From Mesostigma viride (taxonomy: Eukaryota; Streptophyta; Mesostigmatophyceae; Mesostigmatales; Mesostigmataceae): a DNA stretch of 27,500 nt. A program made the translations under genes and the position numbers. The stretch covers positions 7,588,955-7,616,454 of the forward strand of contig RPFO01000104.1 of assembly GCA_009746045.1 (NCBI GenBank), given 5' to 3'. Shown piece by piece: positions 9,628 through 18,704 of this stretch. Numbering within the stretch: the stretch's first letter is position 1; every line of letters starts with the position of its first letter. The notes under the pieces were generated by a model. The model did not search any database and was not told where the DNA came from. It saw only the letters and a list, made by a program, of their open reading frames with translations.

Positions 9628-10059
9628 TGTCAGAAGTATCGACACACCTGCCTGAAACTAGTACTTATAGTTTAGTGCTAGCTCTGGACTACATGGACGG
9701 GCATGTGCCGCATGTTTAAGTTCTGTTCCATAAGTGACCCAGTCATTCTGTGACTGACCTTGAACTTTGGTTGTGAATGGTTGGCTTGAGATCACGTTAT
9801 GATTGTAACTGCCACACAGTCAGAAAAGACCCAGTTTGGTGTGGCCACGTTGTAGGTAGATCATAACTGCTACCCAGTAGCTGAGCCTGGAATTGTTTAA
9901 AAGGCGAAGCTACGCACCTTGTTTGCTCTCTTAGTACCTCACACCTCACACACTCCTGTGGTGGAACTAGCAGCCGGCCAGCTGCCGACTGAGACTTATT
10001 TTTATCTGAGTGAAATAAAGTAAAACTTTGTGGCAAACATTGTTTTCTCACTCCTAACA
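9628..10059 (+). repeat. 3' LTR of copia element
   Basis: This 432-bp LTR appears identical to the 5' LTR, with AATAAA at 10014-10019. It is followed directly by the CTTTT target duplication. Confidence 0.95.
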
Positions 10060-10064
10060 CTTTT
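10060..10064. repeat. Target-site duplication, right (CTTTT)
   Basis: It matches 3180-3184. Further T residues follow, so the original target was a short T run beside a CG-alternating stretch (10068-10080). Confidence 0.8.
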
Positions 10065-10522
10065 TTCACGCGCGCGCGCCGCGCCGGGGAGGCGGGGACC
10101 ACCAGTACGGCAACGGCCACTTTAGTGCGATGGCAGCAGCCGTACTATTTATGGCATCGCCGTACCTTGTGGAGAGTGGAGAGGAACCTGTTCGTACGGT
10201 GCGATTTTCATACGCGCTCGCATGATCTGATGCTGACAAGTTTACCCCAAGACGTCCCCAACAAGGCTACATATGTCATTCTGCAAAATTTGCAGGATTT
10301 CTGCGGCCATGAATTCACATTTCGAGATCATGGCAGTTGGCACTTGGCAACGGGCATTTTCGCGCAGTGATGATTTGGGCAGATGTATGACCACGGCATA
10401 CTAGAATGACCCCGCTGCTCCGCCCAGCACGAAATGTCAGTCCGAGCTAGCAATCAACACGCGTGTAGGGCGCGTTTTAGTGTTCTGGACCTGGATTGGG
10501 CGGTAAATTTAACCGTAGCCTA

Positions 10523-10582
10523 CTCGAGCTACCATGGTCCGGATTCTCCCGATTTCTGGCCTGCGCTGGTTGTCTCCTTGAT
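10523..10582 (+). repeat. Dispersed repeat family A, copy 2
   Basis: This is the core CTCGAGCTACCATGGTCCGG through GCGCTGGTTGTCTCCTTGAT, in the same orientation as copy 1. Left of the core the similarity to copies 1 and 3 is lost, so this copy is shorter. Confidence 0.7.
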
Positions 10583-11630
10583 ACTAGCAAGTTTTTCAGT
10601 GGTTAAATTCAGTGGTGAAGCGAACTTAAATGATCGAGGCAGGATACCTATTTAAGGACTCCTGTAGTTAGGCCCGTGAATGTATGACGCCTGTCCTCCC
10701 CCATATTGTTGCAAGCTGTTGCAAGCATCGACACAGAACCAGACTCCAGACGCGGACATTTGGAAAAAAACAGGTTTGCCTTTGCAGTGAGTTTGCACCT
10801 TGCAATAAATATTGCAAAACCAAACATTCGGTCTGGCTCAGTGACGTCTGCCCGATGTTTCCTGCGGGGTGCTTCGCTAGCCATCCCGCCTATCTATCAT
10901 GCCCGGTAGCAGCTCGTTTTATGCCGTTCCTGATTTTTCCCTAGTTTGTGCCGCCAACCAATCAGCTTATTTTGTAACGCATTAATTAATTTTTAAGTGC
11001 GTGATTGCGTCACGTGGGTGCCAATACAGAGTATAGGAAACTTCAACCCCTACACACAACGTGGAGGGAGGGCGCCCTAGCTTCTCTCACTGCCACAAGT
11101 GGGCAGGCCACAGGGCCTTTGTATGGCATACACTCGAACAACGCTGAGGTCGGTTGATGCCATTTGAAACTGGCATTTTTTCAGTAACAACTTTGCATAC
11201 TTAATGGCATATATACCGGTTAGAGGCTTTCCAGCTCAGGCAGGCATACACTTTGAACACATGAAGTCGCGTCAACAGACTTGTGGGGCACCCAGATATG
11301 GTTGCCTTCGATGCCACTAGCTCGGCAACTGGCCCACCCGTTTACATTTGATCACGCTAGTGCGGTTGCTCTATTTCGCCGGCCGCCACCTCTCGTACTC
11401 AGTGCATAATTTTAAGTGAGACAACGATTGATGGTGGCAGACGGCGCTACGTGGCCCAACCCCGGCGGAAGGTCGATCACGCACACAACTGCGAAAGGGG
11501 GTCAGTCCCCACGGTTCTAGTGTCCTAATGCCGAGATTGAAGTGATGGGCATACAGCTTATCTGCTTCCTCAACCCCAATTAATTAATTAGACTCGTGCT
11601 CCCGTTGGGGAGTCACGGAGCATTAACCCC

Positions 11631-11655
11631 GATGGATGGATGGATGGATGGATGG
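11631..11655. repeat. GATG microsatellite
   Basis: Six tandem GATG units. This is a simple tetranucleotide repeat. Confidence 0.9.
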
Positions 11656-11825
11656 GTGCAAACAGTCCTACCGCAACCCCAATGGCCAAGAGTTGGACGA
11701 TTATCTTACTGAAAATGGGACAATGAAGTGAAACTTACATGGTCCCTATTCTTGGGGCCAGCCAATCAGTTATTATTAGTTGTGTCACCTTATCAAGGAG
11801 ACACAACAAGGAGTTGTGTCACCTT

Positions 11826-11914
11826 ATCAAAGAGACAACCAGCGCAGGCCAGAAATCGGGAGAATCCGGACCATGGTAGCTCAAGCCTGCCGTTATCTTT
11901 TCCGCGTTTTCGAG
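11826..11914 (-). repeat. Dispersed repeat family A, copy 3
   Basis: This is the reverse complement of copy 1 over nearly its full length, including the AAACGCGGAAAAGATAACGG segment, with only a few differences. Copies 2 and 3 face each other about 1.3 kb apart, as the ends of an element might. Confidence 0.7.
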
Positions 11915-12047
11915 TCCGGCGTTCAGGATGATGAAGATGAATGGTGATGGAAATGTGTATCCTTGTGCATTGGCTTATAGATGATATCAGCTCGTTGGCA
12001 TTGATGTCACCTTTTAGCGACTTATCCGGCGTACAAACTAATTACCT

Positions 12048-12110
12048 CATCAATGAGACAGCCAGCGCAGGCCAGGAATCTGGAGAATACGGTCCATGGT
12101 AGCTTGAGCC
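12048..12110 (-). repeat. Dispersed repeat family A, copy 4
   Basis: This is a more diverged copy of the core in the same orientation as copy 3, about 150 bp from it. It abuts the G-rich microsatellite. Confidence 0.65.
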
Positions 12111-12114
12111 TCGC

Positions 12115-12266
12115 GTGGGTGGGTGGGCGGGTTGGTGGCTGGGTGGCTGGGTGGCTGGGTGGGCGGGCGGGCAGGCGGGCGGGCGGGCGGGCGGGCGGGC
12201 GGGCGGGCGGGCGGGCGGGCGGGCGGGCGGGCGGGTGGGTGGGTGGGTGGATGGATGGATGGATGG
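12115..12266. repeat. GGGC/GGGT/GGAT tetranucleotide tract, G-quadruplex prone
   Basis: About 150 bp of GGGT, GGCT, GGGC and finally GGAT units on the plus strand, with GGGC perfect over a long central part. Runs of three G every four bases can form stacked quadruplexes. All frames are open through it, giving a spurious Gly/Trp-rich reading frame. Confidence 0.9.
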
Positions 12267-12289
12267 TTTACAGTTTGACGTGCTCTTTC

Positions 12290-13475
12290 CCAGAAATTTT
12301 TGTTGACTATATCAAGGCCTTTGACACGGTCCTCTGTGAGGCTCTTTGGGCCATCCTAGCTCTGGATCAGGTACCACCAGCGTTTATTGCTGCCATTCGT
12401 CGACTGTATTCATGAGGGCTCACAGGCAGTAGTGCGGACTGCGGAAGGCACCACCCCACCATTCCCCCTTCACCACGGGGTACGTGGCAAGGTTGTGTCC
12501 TGTCCCCATATATCTGTTCATTATTGTCGTGGATCACTACCATCCCATGTTACCCTCCCACTGAGGACCTATGCTCACGTGACGCAGTCACGTGTCTATT
12601 AATTAATTAATTAATCACGTCATGCGCCGGGCACGTGCGCGCTTTACCGCTCTGAAGGGGTTCGAGCCCGGCTTGGACATCCAGTTAACGAGCGCGAACA
12701 CGGCGGCGTTGACCCAGGCTACCGCCTGTCCGACTTGATTTATGCGGATGACACCACCCTCATCGCGCGCCCCGAGCACATTCAGACCTGGCTGGACTGT
12801 CTGGGCTTGGAGGCGAGGGCGGTGGGGTTGGAGATGAAGTGTCAAAACTGAGGCGATGGTGATTGGGGCTTCCAGTCGCCCGCCGCTGCCGCGGCTGCTA
12901 GACGGGACGGAGGTCCCGTTCCGTGATCACTTCAAACATGCTGGGGAGCATGCTCCCCGCCACTGCCGATGTGTACGTGGACACCCGCATCGGCCTGCCC
13001 TGGGCTAGGCATCGTTCGCTCAAAACCTACTGGCACTCGAAGGCCCTTGGCGAGCACCGCAAGCGCATGCTCCTCAAGGTCCTGGTCCTCACGGTGCTCA
13101 CCTATATGGCGCCGAGGCATGGACGCTCACGGACACGCTGGCCGCCAAGCTAGACGGCACGGTAACCAGGATGCTCCGTCAGGCCCTGAATGTAGGGTTT
13201 TCCACGCATAGGTCTTTAGAATCTTTGTACCAGGGCATGCCTCGCATTTCGGACGAGATTAGACATGCAGCGTAGGATAGCATTCGTAGGACATCTTGCT
13301 CGCACCAGCCAGGTAGACACCGACCTCGGTCTGGCCGGCCCCCAGCGGCTTGGCCAGCCAGGGCGGCATATCGTGACCTGGCCTGGCCCCAAGGACATAC
13401 CTAAGAAGGTAGGCAAACATGTCATGACCTACCCACAGCATTTGCTGGCCGACCTGACCAAACCACGGAACTGAA
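12290..13475 (+). pseudogene. Decayed LINE (non-LTR retrotransposon) reverse transcriptase
   Basis: This is a remnant of the ORF2-type reverse transcriptase C-terminal half, read in several frames. Visible pieces are FVDYIKAFDTVLCEALW (12297 on, the KAFD motif), HHGVR followed out of frame by the Gly-x-x-Leu-Ser-Pro box (about 12470-12510), LSDLIYADDTTLIARPEH with the catalytic YADD (12730-12790), and the thumb/C-terminal part with LLKVLVLTVLTY, LDGTVTRMLRQALNV and GMPRISDEIRH (13065-13265). At least five frameshifts and several stops break it, and an 81-bp insertion sits at 12538-12618. The N-terminal endonuclease is missing, as expected of a 5'-truncated LINE. It is not functional. Confidence 0.88.
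12538..12618. mobile_element. Small palindrome-bearing insertion in the LINE relic
   Basis: This is 76 bp of foreign sequence plus one 5-bp duplication (ATCAC at 12533-12537 and 12614-12618). Its removal restores the LINE frame around VDHVMRR. It contains a perfect palindrome CACGTGAC-GCA-GTCACGTG (12576-12594) and an ATTA repeat. It may be a tiny MITE or filler DNA; its class is unknown. Confidence 0.5.
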
Positions 13476-14038
13476 CCGGACGTAAATGATTCGGTGAACA
13501 GCCGTTTCTCGAGTGCGCGGACGTAAATGATCACGGACGTGACAGGGTAACAAGAAAGGTACACCTGGATAGTGAAAAAAGCATGTACAGAAACGAAGCA
13601 AAATGCTTCAAGCAACTGCTTAAAAAGCAAAGTGTTTCCATTCCAGAGTTACAATAATGTGCCATTAACCACTGCTTAGGGCCTACGTTGTTTCCGTGCC
13701 CTGCAGTACTTACTCTATTCAATACATAGTTGTCTCACTTAATACCTCTGGGCAGTGCCCAGTGTTAGCAACGTTATGTTTTTTCAACAATCCTGCAAAG
13801 CCGACGCATTCATCCTGACTCATCACCCCCATTATCAAGGAGATCACCCCCATTATGATTATTATGGCGAGCTCTCCGCCATCCCCACTTCGAGGCCCCC
13901 ACTCTGCCCCCCCCCCCCCCCCCATATCATCACAGTCGCCCCTGTGCTCCGAAACCAGCACCTATGTTTCCCACCACAGCCTCCTTGCTCTGCAGGCATG
14001 ATGCAACATCGCTCTTGCCATGGTTTGCCTTGAGGTGT
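13476..14038. other. Intergenic, no gene seen
   Basis: This lies between the LINE relic and the CWC22 stop codon. It includes two copies of GCGGACGTAAATGAT-like sequence (about 13480 and 13518), a tandem ATCACCCCCATTAT (about 13822-13860) and a C17 run at 13907-13923. CWC22's 3' untranslated region should lie in its right part; no standard AATAAA is seen there on the minus strand. Confidence 0.45.
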
Positions 14039-14084
14039 CTAGTCCTTGCGCCTCCGCTTCTTGCGCTTGTGCCCTTCACTCTCG
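14039..14084 (-). CDS. CWC22: CWC22 exon 5 (C-terminal)
   Basis: This 46-nt last exon follows the acceptor TGTATGCACGCAG. It encodes ESEGHKRKKRRRKD and the stop TAG. Its first base completes the Ser codon begun in exon 4. A polybasic end after a Ser/Asp tract is normal for CWC22 proteins and could be a nuclear localisation signal. Confidence 0.75.
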
Positions 14085-15143
14085 CTGCGTGCATACAAGG
14101 ACATGCACACAAGGGCGGCGGAAATCATGGCTAGGGTGAGCACACCACCCCCGAGGAGCATGCGAGCACCGCAGGGGGAGGGCATGGAACACAGTGGGAA
14201 ACGTATAAGATAAACCAGCAGTCTCTTACGGTTCACTAAAATATCCACAACACTGCCGTGGAGCGCAATCAGCATGCGTACACATATATATAACTGAGTC
14301 GTGGAGGCTATCTGTGGTACCATGCGCCCATAAAGGAGCCATGAAGCTGCGGCGCAAAATCTCCCTAGGACTCCTGCCACCACTGCACACCGCAGACAAG
14401 TCCCCAGACATCCTACAACAAACCAAGTCCCATGGGGGCCGTGCCACAGCCCCATGTATACTCCTATTCTGGCACGCGAACAAAAGGTACCCCTCATGGA
14501 GCGTAGTCCACCTGCCATCCTGGGGGGGGGGGGGGATTAATCTGGCAACCCCGTGCCGCTGCAAGCACAACCCTTGATCCTGCGGCGCATGCTGGTGTTA
14601 CGGTAGCGTGGCGCTGCATGGGTCGGGTCGGGTGGCTATCCTACCCATGCGCATGGCAACGCGCAACATCTCGGCCAGCCGCGTCTCCACGACCAACCTG
14701 CCAAACCACATGGGGAGCCTGCCTACCCAGTTGACGGGACGGGACCCTTTCCAACCACCTGCCTACCCAGTTGACGGGACGGGACCCTTTCCAACCACCT
14801 GCCTACCGATCCGCGACCCAGCGATCCGTGCGCAGCCTGGCAAGGGAACCACGTGAGACAGCCGACGCCACCCGTCAGACCCGCTCATCCAGTCACTGAT
14901 GACCCGTATCATCTCGGGCACCCGAGACACCACCCAGCATGCAACAAACCCTCACACGCCACCGCCGCCACCGTCCCTACTTCACCCATGCACAACAGGG
15001 CCTCCATGGGGATACACCGTGGGCCTCTAAAGCCCCGCCACAGCCACACAGGACACCGGATGCCGGGGTGTTCCTTGCCGGGGCATCCCCCATTAAAGAA
15101 GGTTTGGATTTCACATTCGCAATTCTACTGCTGGCACACGCAC
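14085..15143 (-). other. CWC22 intron 4
   Basis: This is a 1,059-nt intron (donor GTGCGTG, acceptor GCACGCAG). It contains an exact 40-bp tandem duplication at 14721-14800 and a G14 run at 14522-14535. The open frame upstream of exon 5 on the minus strand looks hydrophobic but is intronic. Confidence 0.65.
14721..14800. repeat. 40-bp perfect tandem duplication
   Basis: A 40-bp unit starting GCCTACCCAG occurs twice with no difference, and a third copy begins (GCCTACC) then diverges. It lies in CWC22 intron 4. Confidence 0.9.
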
Positions 15144-15196
15144 CTGTCACTGGAGTCGGAGGATGAGCTGTCAGAGCTGTCAGAAGAGCTGTCTGA

Positions 15197-15249
<53 letters not shown>

Positions 15250-15337
15250 CACTGTCGCTGTCGCTGTCGCTGCTCTCACTGCTGCTGCTGCTCTCGCTGC
15301 TTGAGCTGGAGCTGCTGCCCTCCGCTGCTGCTTTCTC
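15144..15337 (-). CDS. CWC22: CWC22 exon 4 (Ser/Asp-rich tail)
   Basis: This 194-nt exon follows the acceptor CCTACTCAG, enters in phase 0 after exon 3 and leaves with 2 nt of a codon. It encodes EKAAAEG followed by about 58 residues almost wholly Ser, Asp and Glu, from CAG/AGC-type repeats. CWC22 proteins carry such a Ser-rich acidic tract after the MA3 domain. It is probably a phosphorylated, disordered region. Confidence 0.8.
15180..15300. repeat. GCT/AGC trinucleotide repeat coding poly-Ser
   Basis: Near-pure CTG/GCT trinucleotides on the plus strand (AGC on the coding strand) encode the Ser run in CWC22 exon 4, with GAC interruptions as TCGCTG/TCACTG. Its length could vary by slippage without breaking the frame. 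Confidence 0.8.
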
Positions 15338-16128
15338 CTGAGTAGGCACATGGCGCAGGCACAGACACGCGCGTAGGGTCAAAAGGGCAAGCGCAGCATG
15401 CCACGGTGTAAGAAACGTCCCATGGCAGGGCATGAAAATAGAGGACGCATGTTCCAGCATAATACCTCCACCACATTGACACCTCCACCGTATTGACACC
15501 TCGACCACGTGGCACCTCCCAGAGAAGGCAACCTCCTATCCGTAACCAACCCCTCCTCACATGCAGACATAAAGAGTGCCAAGCCATCATGCCCACAAGC
15601 GAGCTGCCTTGTCTTGCCCCCCGCACGTGCCTCAATCCACTGAATGTTCCCCACTCTCCCGCCACTGCCGCCGCCAGGCCCAGTTTGCCCAGCCCCAAGC
15701 AAGTACACCCCACCCCATCCCCCAGCCCTGCCCCTCATTTTTAGAATGTCCCTCTCTTTTCCTAAATAAACAATTATCAGTAAGCAGTTTCCATATATGA
15801 TGGACATGCTGTCCCTGCGCCCTTCCCCCCTTCCCACGCGCTGTCTCCTGCGATGTGCTCCGCCCCCCCCCCCCCCCCCACACACACGCCGCCCCATGCA
15901 CTGCAAGCTTCCACCTGCTTCTTAACATCACCACCGACCCCCATGCCACTTCCTGCTGATAATTTCTGCTCACCCTTTACCCCCCCGTCGCCTCCAGCTG
16001 CTTCTGCAACATGCCCCTGCGCCCCCCTCCCCCAAACCCCCCCTCCCTTATCGCCTCCTCTTGCTTCCGCAACGCTACCCCTCGTCCCTCACTACTGTGG
16101 ATTCCCGTTCCAAACAAATCACGCATAC
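15338..16128 (-). other. CWC22 intron 3
   Basis: This is a 791-nt intron with donor GTATGCG and acceptor CTACTCAG. It carries a C17 run (15863-15879) and three degenerate copies of the exon-3 end at 16052-16078, 15989-16013 and 15907-15929. A short local repeat of CCTCCACC...TTGACA occurs near 15465-15520. Confidence 0.7.
15907..16078 (-). repeat. Exon-3 end echoes in CWC22 intron 3
   Basis: The exon ends (minus strand) ATGCTCCAGAAGCAG then CAGGAGGCG, followed by GTATGC. Related sequences follow in the intron: TTGCGGAAGCAAGAGGAGGCG (ending 16052), ATGTTGCAGAAGCAG-CTGGAGGCG (ending 15989) and ATGTTAAGAAGCAG-GTGGAAGC (ending about 15907). The copies lack a GT after the exon-like part, so they are not donors. 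Spacings are about 77, 63 and 82 nt. Confidence 0.65.
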
Positions 16129-17602
16129 CGCCTCCTGCTGCTTCTGGAGCATGATGAGCTTGGGCATGTTCTTGAGCCACTCGCGCATGTCGTCCGTTAC
16201 GCCCCCGAGACCTATCGAGGTGAAGAAGTTGATCGAGAAACGTGTGTTTCGCGGGTTGTCGCGCGGGAACAGGCCCTCGGCCGCCTCCTTGACGCCTGGC
16301 GACCGCAGCTTGTCGTTCAGCGCCTTGAGCCCCAAGTGTTCTGCCAGCTCCTGCGTCAATATCTTGATGAAGATGCGGGACGAGGACGTCGTGTCCTCCT
16401 CGGTGAGCCGGATGTAGGCCAGCACGGTCCAGGGAAGCGCGTCGGTTGCAAGCAGGTGGGAGAAGAACTTGGCCACGTTGCGCAGCTTGTTGGTCTCCAG
16501 CCGGTGGATCATGGAGTACTGCTTCACAAAGCACTCCTCGAAGCAGTCCTGGTATGCGCGCGCCACGTGGCAGAGCCGCTCCCCCAGCAGGCCGTAGTAG
16601 CGCAGGAACGTGCGCTCCTGGGAGCAGCACTCGATCAGCATCGTGCACAGCTCCATCTCCTGCCCAGGTGCCAGCTTGATCTTGAGCAGCTTGTGGCCCG
16701 CCTCCTCAAAGTCCACCGACGACATGATCGTCAGATAGATGGTGCGGCGCAGGTTGATCAGGTTGGTCTCCGTCGCGTCACGGATCGCCATCTGTTCCTC
16801 GTCCTCGCTCTCCTCCTCGCTCTCCTCCTCTTCATCCTCTTCCTCCTCGCTGCCCTCGCCCCCGCCCCCCCCCCCCCCCGGCACCCCCCTCCTCCAACCC
16901 CAGAATATCGCGCTTGATCGCGTCGTACTTCTTCTCGTGCTCCTCAAACTCAGGGTCAAACTGGAACACGTCCAAGTTCGTCTCCGGCGCCAGCTCATCA
17001 TCCAGCGACAGCTCGTGGGTGACCTGGTCGTCCGCCTCCAGAAGGTCCAGCCCCTCAGGGATCGCAGGGAACTCGGAGAAGTTGCTCTTGCGGATCGCAA
17101 ACAACCCCTCGATCATGAACTGGACGCGCTTGTCGATCGCGCCCTCGTGCAGAATCCCCCGGCAGCGCTCGAACACACCGTGGAGCCCCTGCGGTGACAG
17201 CTCCAGCAGCGTCGCGCCGACATCCTTGAGGAACCCGACGGCCACCTCCACGCCGTCATCGGTGGGCGTCTCGAGGAGCAGCGCGAGCAGCTCCAGCGCG
17301 AGCAGCTCATGCGCGACGCCCTGGTTGACCAGGTGGGCGATCAGCTTGGTGGCCGCGAGGCAGAGGGGCTTGTCGTTGCGCTTGAAGGCCCGCCGGAACT
17401 GCAGGATGGCGCGCTTGAGAAGCAGCTCGCCGTTCTCTGGTAGCTTGGTGTTGACCACCGCCACAAGGGCCGCGTACACGGGCGTGAACGCGGGGGAGGC
17501 CATTTGAGACTTCATCACAGAACGGGCGAAGAGCCCGCGTCCGCGCACCAGGTTCTCTGCGAACAACTCGGGCAGGATATTGGTGATGTTGGACACGTTC
17601 AC
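16129..17602 (-). CDS. CWC22: CWC22 exon 3 (MIF4G and MA3 domains)
   Basis: This large exon carries most of the folded protein. It starts after the acceptor CACCTGCGCAG with [14 protein letters not shown] and continues the MIF4G domain begun in exon 2 ([51 protein letters not shown]). A linker follows, and then the MA3 domain from about 16795 ([56 protein letters not shown]). These are near-canonical CWC22 motifs. In known CWC22 the MIF4G domain binds eIF4A3 and brings it to the spliceosome for exon-junction-complex assembly. The reading frame slips by one base at a run of 15 C (plus strand, 16865-16879), in the acidic linker between the domains. Confidence 0.93.
16865..16879 (-). other. Frame break at homopolymer C15 in CWC22
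   Basis: Upstream the frame reads [16 protein letters not shown]; downstream the next frame reads [15 protein letters not shown]. One extra base in this run accounts for the change. A tiny GT-AG intron here (about 37 nt) would not fit the phases. A sequence error or real somatic/allelic slippage is more likely than a dead gene, because both sides are well conserved. Confidence 0.75.
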
Positions 17603-18704
17603 CTGCGCAGGTGGGGGGGGGGGGGGGGGGGCGCGGTGTGGGGGGGGGGGGCATGCACACAGAGACAAAATGCGTGAGTGTATGTGCATGGGAGCTTGGT
17701 GATGTTGGACATGGAAACTCGCGGGAGGGGGGATATGATGGAGAGAGAGGGAGGGGGAGTTAGCATGCGGGCAGGCATGTAGTCATGTGGTGGGGTTACT
17801 AGCAAGGCGCGCAGGCCGTGGGGTGTGTGGTGGTTGGTTGAGAGGGGTGGGTGGGCAAGAGGGAGTATGACACACGGTTCAACCAATGGGTGGGTACATT
17901 CGTGAGTGCTGGATGCATCAAGGCGGGCCATGGGAACAAGGGGCGTGCTCTATGTCCCACACGGCAGGGGCGCGCACATGCCATATATGGCACGGCGGTG
18001 GCATGGTTTCTCCACAGCCTCTGCGACCTCCCTCAGCGCCATGTGAGCCATAACACCCCTCTGCTTGTTGGTCCGGTACAACCAACCGAGTAAACAGGAC
18101 CCGTGTACATCTGAGAGTCACACGCTCACCAGCCAGTCCATGGCCAGGGCCCAAGCCCACCACCAGGGGGTGCAGGCCAGCCTCGGCGCGCAAGGCACAA
18201 CGAGGCCATACGCCCACCATGCACACCCACCCACGACGACATCCGATCAGGCCACCTGTCAACAACGCTTTCTCCCTTTCCCCTGATGGTTTGTCGTGGA
18301 AGCTACACAAGTCATGCTAGCACATGCACGAATATGCCCCCAGCTCCCCTATCCCCTCCCCTAGGCTAGCACACATCCATATGCGCGCACGCGCCCCCAC
18401 CTTGTTGACCAGACCACATCCAGACTCTAAACGCTACCTACACCCACCTTGTTGACCAGACCACATCCAGACCCTAAACCCTACACCCTACACCTTACAC
18501 CCACCTTGTTGACCAGACCGCATCCAGACCCTAAACCCTACAACTTACACCCACCTTGTTGACCAGACCACATCCAGACTCTAAACCCTACACCCGTCAC
18601 CCACCTTGTTGACCAGACCATATCCAGACTCTAAACCCTACACCCGTCACCCACCTTATTGACCAGACCACATCCAGACCCTAAACCCTACACCCGTCAC
18701 CCAC
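17603..18704 (-). other. CWC22 intron 2
   Basis: This is a 1,102-nt intron (donor GTGGGTG, acceptor CTGCGCAG). On the coding strand its 3' end is a polypyrimidine tract made almost only of C (19-C and 12-C runs). It contains the donor-bearing tandem array at 18397-18719 and an echo of the exon-3 start at 17696-17711. No gene is seen. Confidence 0.75.
17696..17711 (-). repeat. Echo of the CWC22 exon-3 start
   Basis: Sixteen bases, TTGGTGATGTTGGACA on the plus strand, are identical to 17580-17595 in exon 3. On the minus strand both encode MSNIT/VSNIT. The copy lies 116 bp away in the intron and is preceded by a CGCGAG that could act as an acceptor. Confidence 0.7.

Larger units (their letters stand above)
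3185..10059 (+). mobile_element. Ty1/copia LTR retrotransposon, full length (6,875 bp)
   Basis: The element has a 432-bp LTR at each end, a 5-bp target duplication, a primer-binding site, gag, then pol in the copia order protease, integrase, reverse transcriptase, RNase H, and a polypurine tract. Integrase upstream of reverse transcriptase is diagnostic of Ty1/copia (Pseudoviridae). The two LTRs appear base-for-base identical by eye, so insertion was recent. The copy looks non-autonomous: gag is split by two one-base frame changes, and a 480-bp CACTA-like element sits inside the RNase H coding region. Apart from these breaks the reading frames are free of stops. Confidence 0.95.
10065..12047. 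other. Gene-poor region with repeats
   Basis: No convincing gene is visible. A short frame from the ATG at 10130 (about 31 codons) looks mildly protein-like but ends at a TGA and matches nothing I recognise. The stretch carries family A repeats (10523-10582 and 11826-11914), ATTA runs (about 10980 and 11578-11590), a GATG microsatellite, and a local duplication of TTGTGTCACCTTATCAA (about 11778 and 11813). Confidence 0.45.

Noticed and set aside
10130-10225. Short protein-like frame beginning at an ATG after the copia element
   Set aside because: It ends after about 31 codons and no splice site or family supports it.
12053-12415. Gly/Trp-rich open frame fused to LINE sequence
   Set aside because: The repetitive part is translation of a GGGC/GGGT microsatellite. 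Only the end (KAFD region) is real LINE sequence.
14085-14518. Minus-strand hydrophobic open frame leading into the CWC22 last exon
   Set aside because: It is intron sequence. Only the last 15 codons, after a clear acceptor and in phase, belong to the gene.
16855-16900. A 37-nt GT-AG intron to explain the CWC22 frame break
   Set aside because: The phases on each side do not add up to a codon, and the length is too short. A one-base indel in the C run is simpler.
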